From NCBI GenBank assembly GCA_038203695.1, contig JBBRDQ010000269.1, forward strand, positions 1 through 5,967: DNA of 5,967 bases, written 5' to 3'. This stretch comes from M3007 sp038203695. Its GTDB lineage: Bacteria; Bacteroidota; Bacteroidia; Chitinophagales; Saprospiraceae. Shown here in pieces: positions 4,299 through 5,967 of the stretch (positions are counted from its first letter, which is position 1; every line of letters begins with the position of its first letter). Position numbers and translations under genes: made by a program. The notes under the pieces are model-generated. The model saw nothing but the letters and a program-made list of their open reading frames with translations. It made no database searches and had not been told where the DNA came from.

Positions 4299-5756
4299 AT
4301 GATTATGCAAACACGTTTCCGATTACTCCTGATTTTTATTTTTTGTTCGGGCCAAATTAGCGCGCAAGCCCCTTTCGATTGCGATTTCACTGCCAATCCC
4401 TGCCTGTTCTTCAGCGAACAGCCAGAACCCATAGACAGTGCCGTCGTAACGTATGCGACCAATGTGTGGTCCATCGACGAATGGGACAACGATGCCGGTT
4501 GTGTCATCCCCCTTTTTAATATTCCGCAATGCGAAAACCTCGATCTGGAGGTTTTTTATCCGCAATTGCCGGCCGGAGAGAAGCGGCCGTTAGTGGTGTT
4601 AATCCATGGCGGTGGTTTTATATCTGGTAATAAAGCGGATTTCCGGCTACAGGCACGGGCACTGGCGCAAAAAGGCTATGTAGCGGCAACTATTAATTAC
4701 CGGTTGTGTAAACGCAATAACTGCACCCTCATCGCCAATACAGGTTGCTTTAATTTATGCAATGCGAATTTCCTGCTCGACTTCGGCACTGGCATGTATG
4801 TAGCGGCACTGGATGCACACAATGCCATCCGTTACCTGCAAGAACACGCGACACAATATGGGATTGATCCAGAAAATATCCTGGTAGGTGGCCACAGTGC
4901 CGGTGCCTGGACGGCCATGAACCTGGCTTTTTTGGATCAGGATGAAGCCGATGGGTTGGCGGCGTGGAAAAATACCTGGGGCCCGCTCCATCCGGTTTCG
5001 GGCATACGCGGGGTGTTGTGCTTAGCCGGCGTAGCCTACGATACCGCTTTTATCGATGCTGATGAACGAATGCCGGTCTTTTTCGTACATGGCACCTGCG
5101 ATCCAACCGTCGGATATGGCCACGACGCGCCTTTTCATTGTAATAACAGTTACCCTAAAATCTATGGCGGCGGCGATATAGCACAACGGTTTCAGCATCT
5201 GGGCATTCCTTATTATTTATTTACGGGGGTAGGAATGGGACACGATATCAGTCCGTTGCAGGATATCTGGAACGACCAGATGCTGCGTTTTATGCGGGAA
5301 ACGATGTTATGCGGCGTTCCGACCCAAAAACACGTCATCTATCAACTTGATCCGACGAGTGCGGAGTGCGATCTATTGGAGTTCGACGCCCCGGGTTGCG
5401 ACCTGCAAGTCAACCATGCACCCTACCCGACGGCACCCATGCCGGCTTCGGCTTTGTGGACAAGTTTTCCGCCGCCCTGTGGATCGCAGGCGGCAACGTA
5501 CGCACCCAATTCCAGGCGTTTCATGCAGGTGCGCCCAACGATTACGACTGATTTTTTCACCGTGGAGATTATGGGACAACTCGGCGTTGCGACCGTGGTA
5601 GTATTGGATTTGCAGGGCCAGGAATTGCAGACTTTCCAGTTGCAGGCAGGGAACCTGCAGCAAGTGGATATAAGCGCTTTAGCAGCCGGCATGTATCTTC
5701 TACACGCCACGGCAACAAATGGTGCTACGCAAAATAGTTTTGTGGTAAAATATTAA
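4299..5756 (+). CDS. Secreted alpha/beta-hydrolase (carboxylesterase-like) with T9SS sorting domain
   Basis: A 485-residue secreted enzyme. A signal peptide (about 1-24, cleavage near ISAQA) is followed by a Cys-containing N-terminal region, then an alpha/beta-hydrolase fold. Visible motifs are the oxyanion-hole loop HGGGF (103-107), the nucleophile elbow GGHSAGA with Ser200, a probable acid Asp268 in HGTCDPTV, and a probable catalytic His315 in GMGHD. The HGGGF plus GHSAG pattern fits the esterase/lipase group that includes BD-FAE-like and carboxylesterase families, which hydrolyse ester bonds; the substrate is not evident. A Pro/Ala-rich linker (about 365-410) precedes a C-terminal T9SS type A sorting domain (about 411-485): VRPTITTDFFTVEI, VVVLDLQGQEL, LAAGMYLLHA, ending VVKY. 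This directs export across the outer membrane and surface attachment or release. The usual PNP is PTI here. Many cysteines suggest disulfides. In-frame TTG at 4290 and ATG at 4305 are alternative starts. Confidence 0.9.
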   Translation: MIMQTRFRLLLIFIFCSGQISAQAPFDCDFTANPCLFFSEQPEPIDSAVVTYATNVWSIDEWDNDAGCVIPLFNIPQCENLDLEVFYPQLPAGEKRPLVVLIHGGGFISGNKADFRLQARALAQKGYVAATINYRLCKRNNCTLIANTGCFNLCNANFLLDFGTGMYVAALDAHNAIRYLQEHATQYGIDPENILVGGHSAGAWTAMNLAFLDQDEADGLAAWKNTWGPLHPVSGIRGVLCLAGVAYDTAFIDADERMPVFFVHGTCDPTVGYGHDAPFHCNNSYPKIYGGGDIAQRFQHLGIPYYLFTGVGMGHDISPLQDIWNDQMLRFMRETMLCGVPTQKHVIYQLDPTSAECDLLEFDAPGCDLQVNHAPYPTAPMPASALWTSFPPPCGSQAATYAPNSRRFMQVRPTITTDFFTVEIMGQLGVATVVVLDLQGQELQTFQLQAGNLQQVDISALAAGMYLLHATATNGATQNSFVVKY

Positions 5757-5779
5757 TACTCGTTTTTCAAATATATAAA

Positions 5780-5807
5780 CGGCTGTTCGATAGAGACCGA
5801 ACAGCCG
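5780..5807. terminator. Terminator hairpin between esterase and converging gene
   Basis: CGGCTGTTCG (5780-5789) is the perfect complement of CGAACAGCCG (5798-5807), a 10-bp GC-rich stem with an 8-nt loop. It lies 23 bp after the esterase stop and is followed by CTTTAAC, a short T-run. It may also stop transcription from the minus-strand gene ending at 5877; on that side the tail (TTTATATATTTG) is AT-rich. Confidence 0.7.
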
Positions 5808-5876
5808 CTTTAACATGGGCTTCCATGCGATTTTATGAAGTCAATCTGGGAACGCTGTAAACGCAATTCCGCTGGA

Positions 5877-5967
5877 TTAGCGGCGTGGGTTAGCCGAAAA
5901 ATAGGCTAACACAAACGGCAATGCGCGCACCAGCAACAGCGACCCTAAGGCAACGTACAAAATGAGC
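5877..5967 (-). CDS. C-terminal end of a membrane protein (partial, runs off right edge)
   Basis: On the minus strand a frame open from the window edge reads LILYVALGSLLLVRALPF, then VLAYFSANPRR, and stops with TAA at 5877-5879. One long hydrophobic stretch ending in a short polar, basic tail is what the last transmembrane helix of an inner-membrane protein looks like. The family cannot be named from 29 residues. A second minus-strand frame is also open for 25 codons, but its sequence is not protein-like. It converges on the esterase gene, with a hairpin between them. Confidence 0.5.
   Translation of the reverse strand, partial: LILYVALGSLLLVRALPFVLAYFSANPRR

Noticed and set aside
5366..5551. 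Alternative plus-strand frame that could hint at a compensated frameshift in the esterase linker
   Set aside because: The main frame runs without interruption from the hydrolase core into a good T9SS domain, and the low-complexity linker explains the odd composition.
5889..5909. 7-bp inverted repeat GTTAGCC/GGCTAAC as a terminator
   Set aside because: It lies within the coding end of the partial minus-strand gene, before its stop codon in transcription order, and the stem is short.

Overview
The window looks like chromosomal DNA from a Bacteroidota bacterium, probably of the Saprospiria type; that finer placement is an impression. The phylum call rests on four things. A secreted esterase ends in a type IX secretion (T9SS) sorting domain. 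Several promoters carry the phylum's -7 element (TAnnTTTG). Starts lack Shine-Dalgarno sequences. Two lipoproteins have CarboxypepD_reg-like and lipocalin-like folds typical of the group. No rRNA, tRNA or CRISPR array was seen.

Layout. 1-140: the end of an insertion sequence, probably IS256 family, whose transposase starts at 85 and runs off the left edge. 225-875 (+): a membrane-anchored SPOR-domain protein. 892-944: a near-perfect 24-bp hairpin between convergent genes. 970-2068 (-): a six-helix membrane protein followed by a small winged-helix regulator, separated by 142 bp packed with 7-bp repeats (TTAAYCR) in two opposing arrays. 2184-2924 (+): rRNA 2'-O-methyltransferase of the SpoU/TrmH family (RlmB type). 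2927-3015: two hairpins. 3030-4130 (-): two lipoprotein genes in a probable operon, visibly AT-richer than their neighbours. 4131-4298: an intergenic region with divergent promoter-like elements and a 39-bp copy of the 3' end of the methyltransferase gene. 4299-5756 (+): a secreted alpha/beta-hydrolase with T9SS tail. 5780-5807: hairpin. 5877-5967 (-): the C-terminal end of a membrane protein entering from the right.

How the genes relate. The regulator and membrane protein are likely co-transcribed and functionally linked. The two lipoproteins probably act together at the cell envelope. The rest are single-gene units with housekeeping or envelope roles.

The two most notable observations are non-genic. 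First, the AT-rich lipoprotein pair lies between direct copies of the rlmB 3' end, which looks like a scar of integration or duplication at the end of that gene. Second, the heptamer cluster has 17-bp inverted ends and its right end overlaps the membrane protein's stop codon. No clearly new defence or biosynthetic system is visible.
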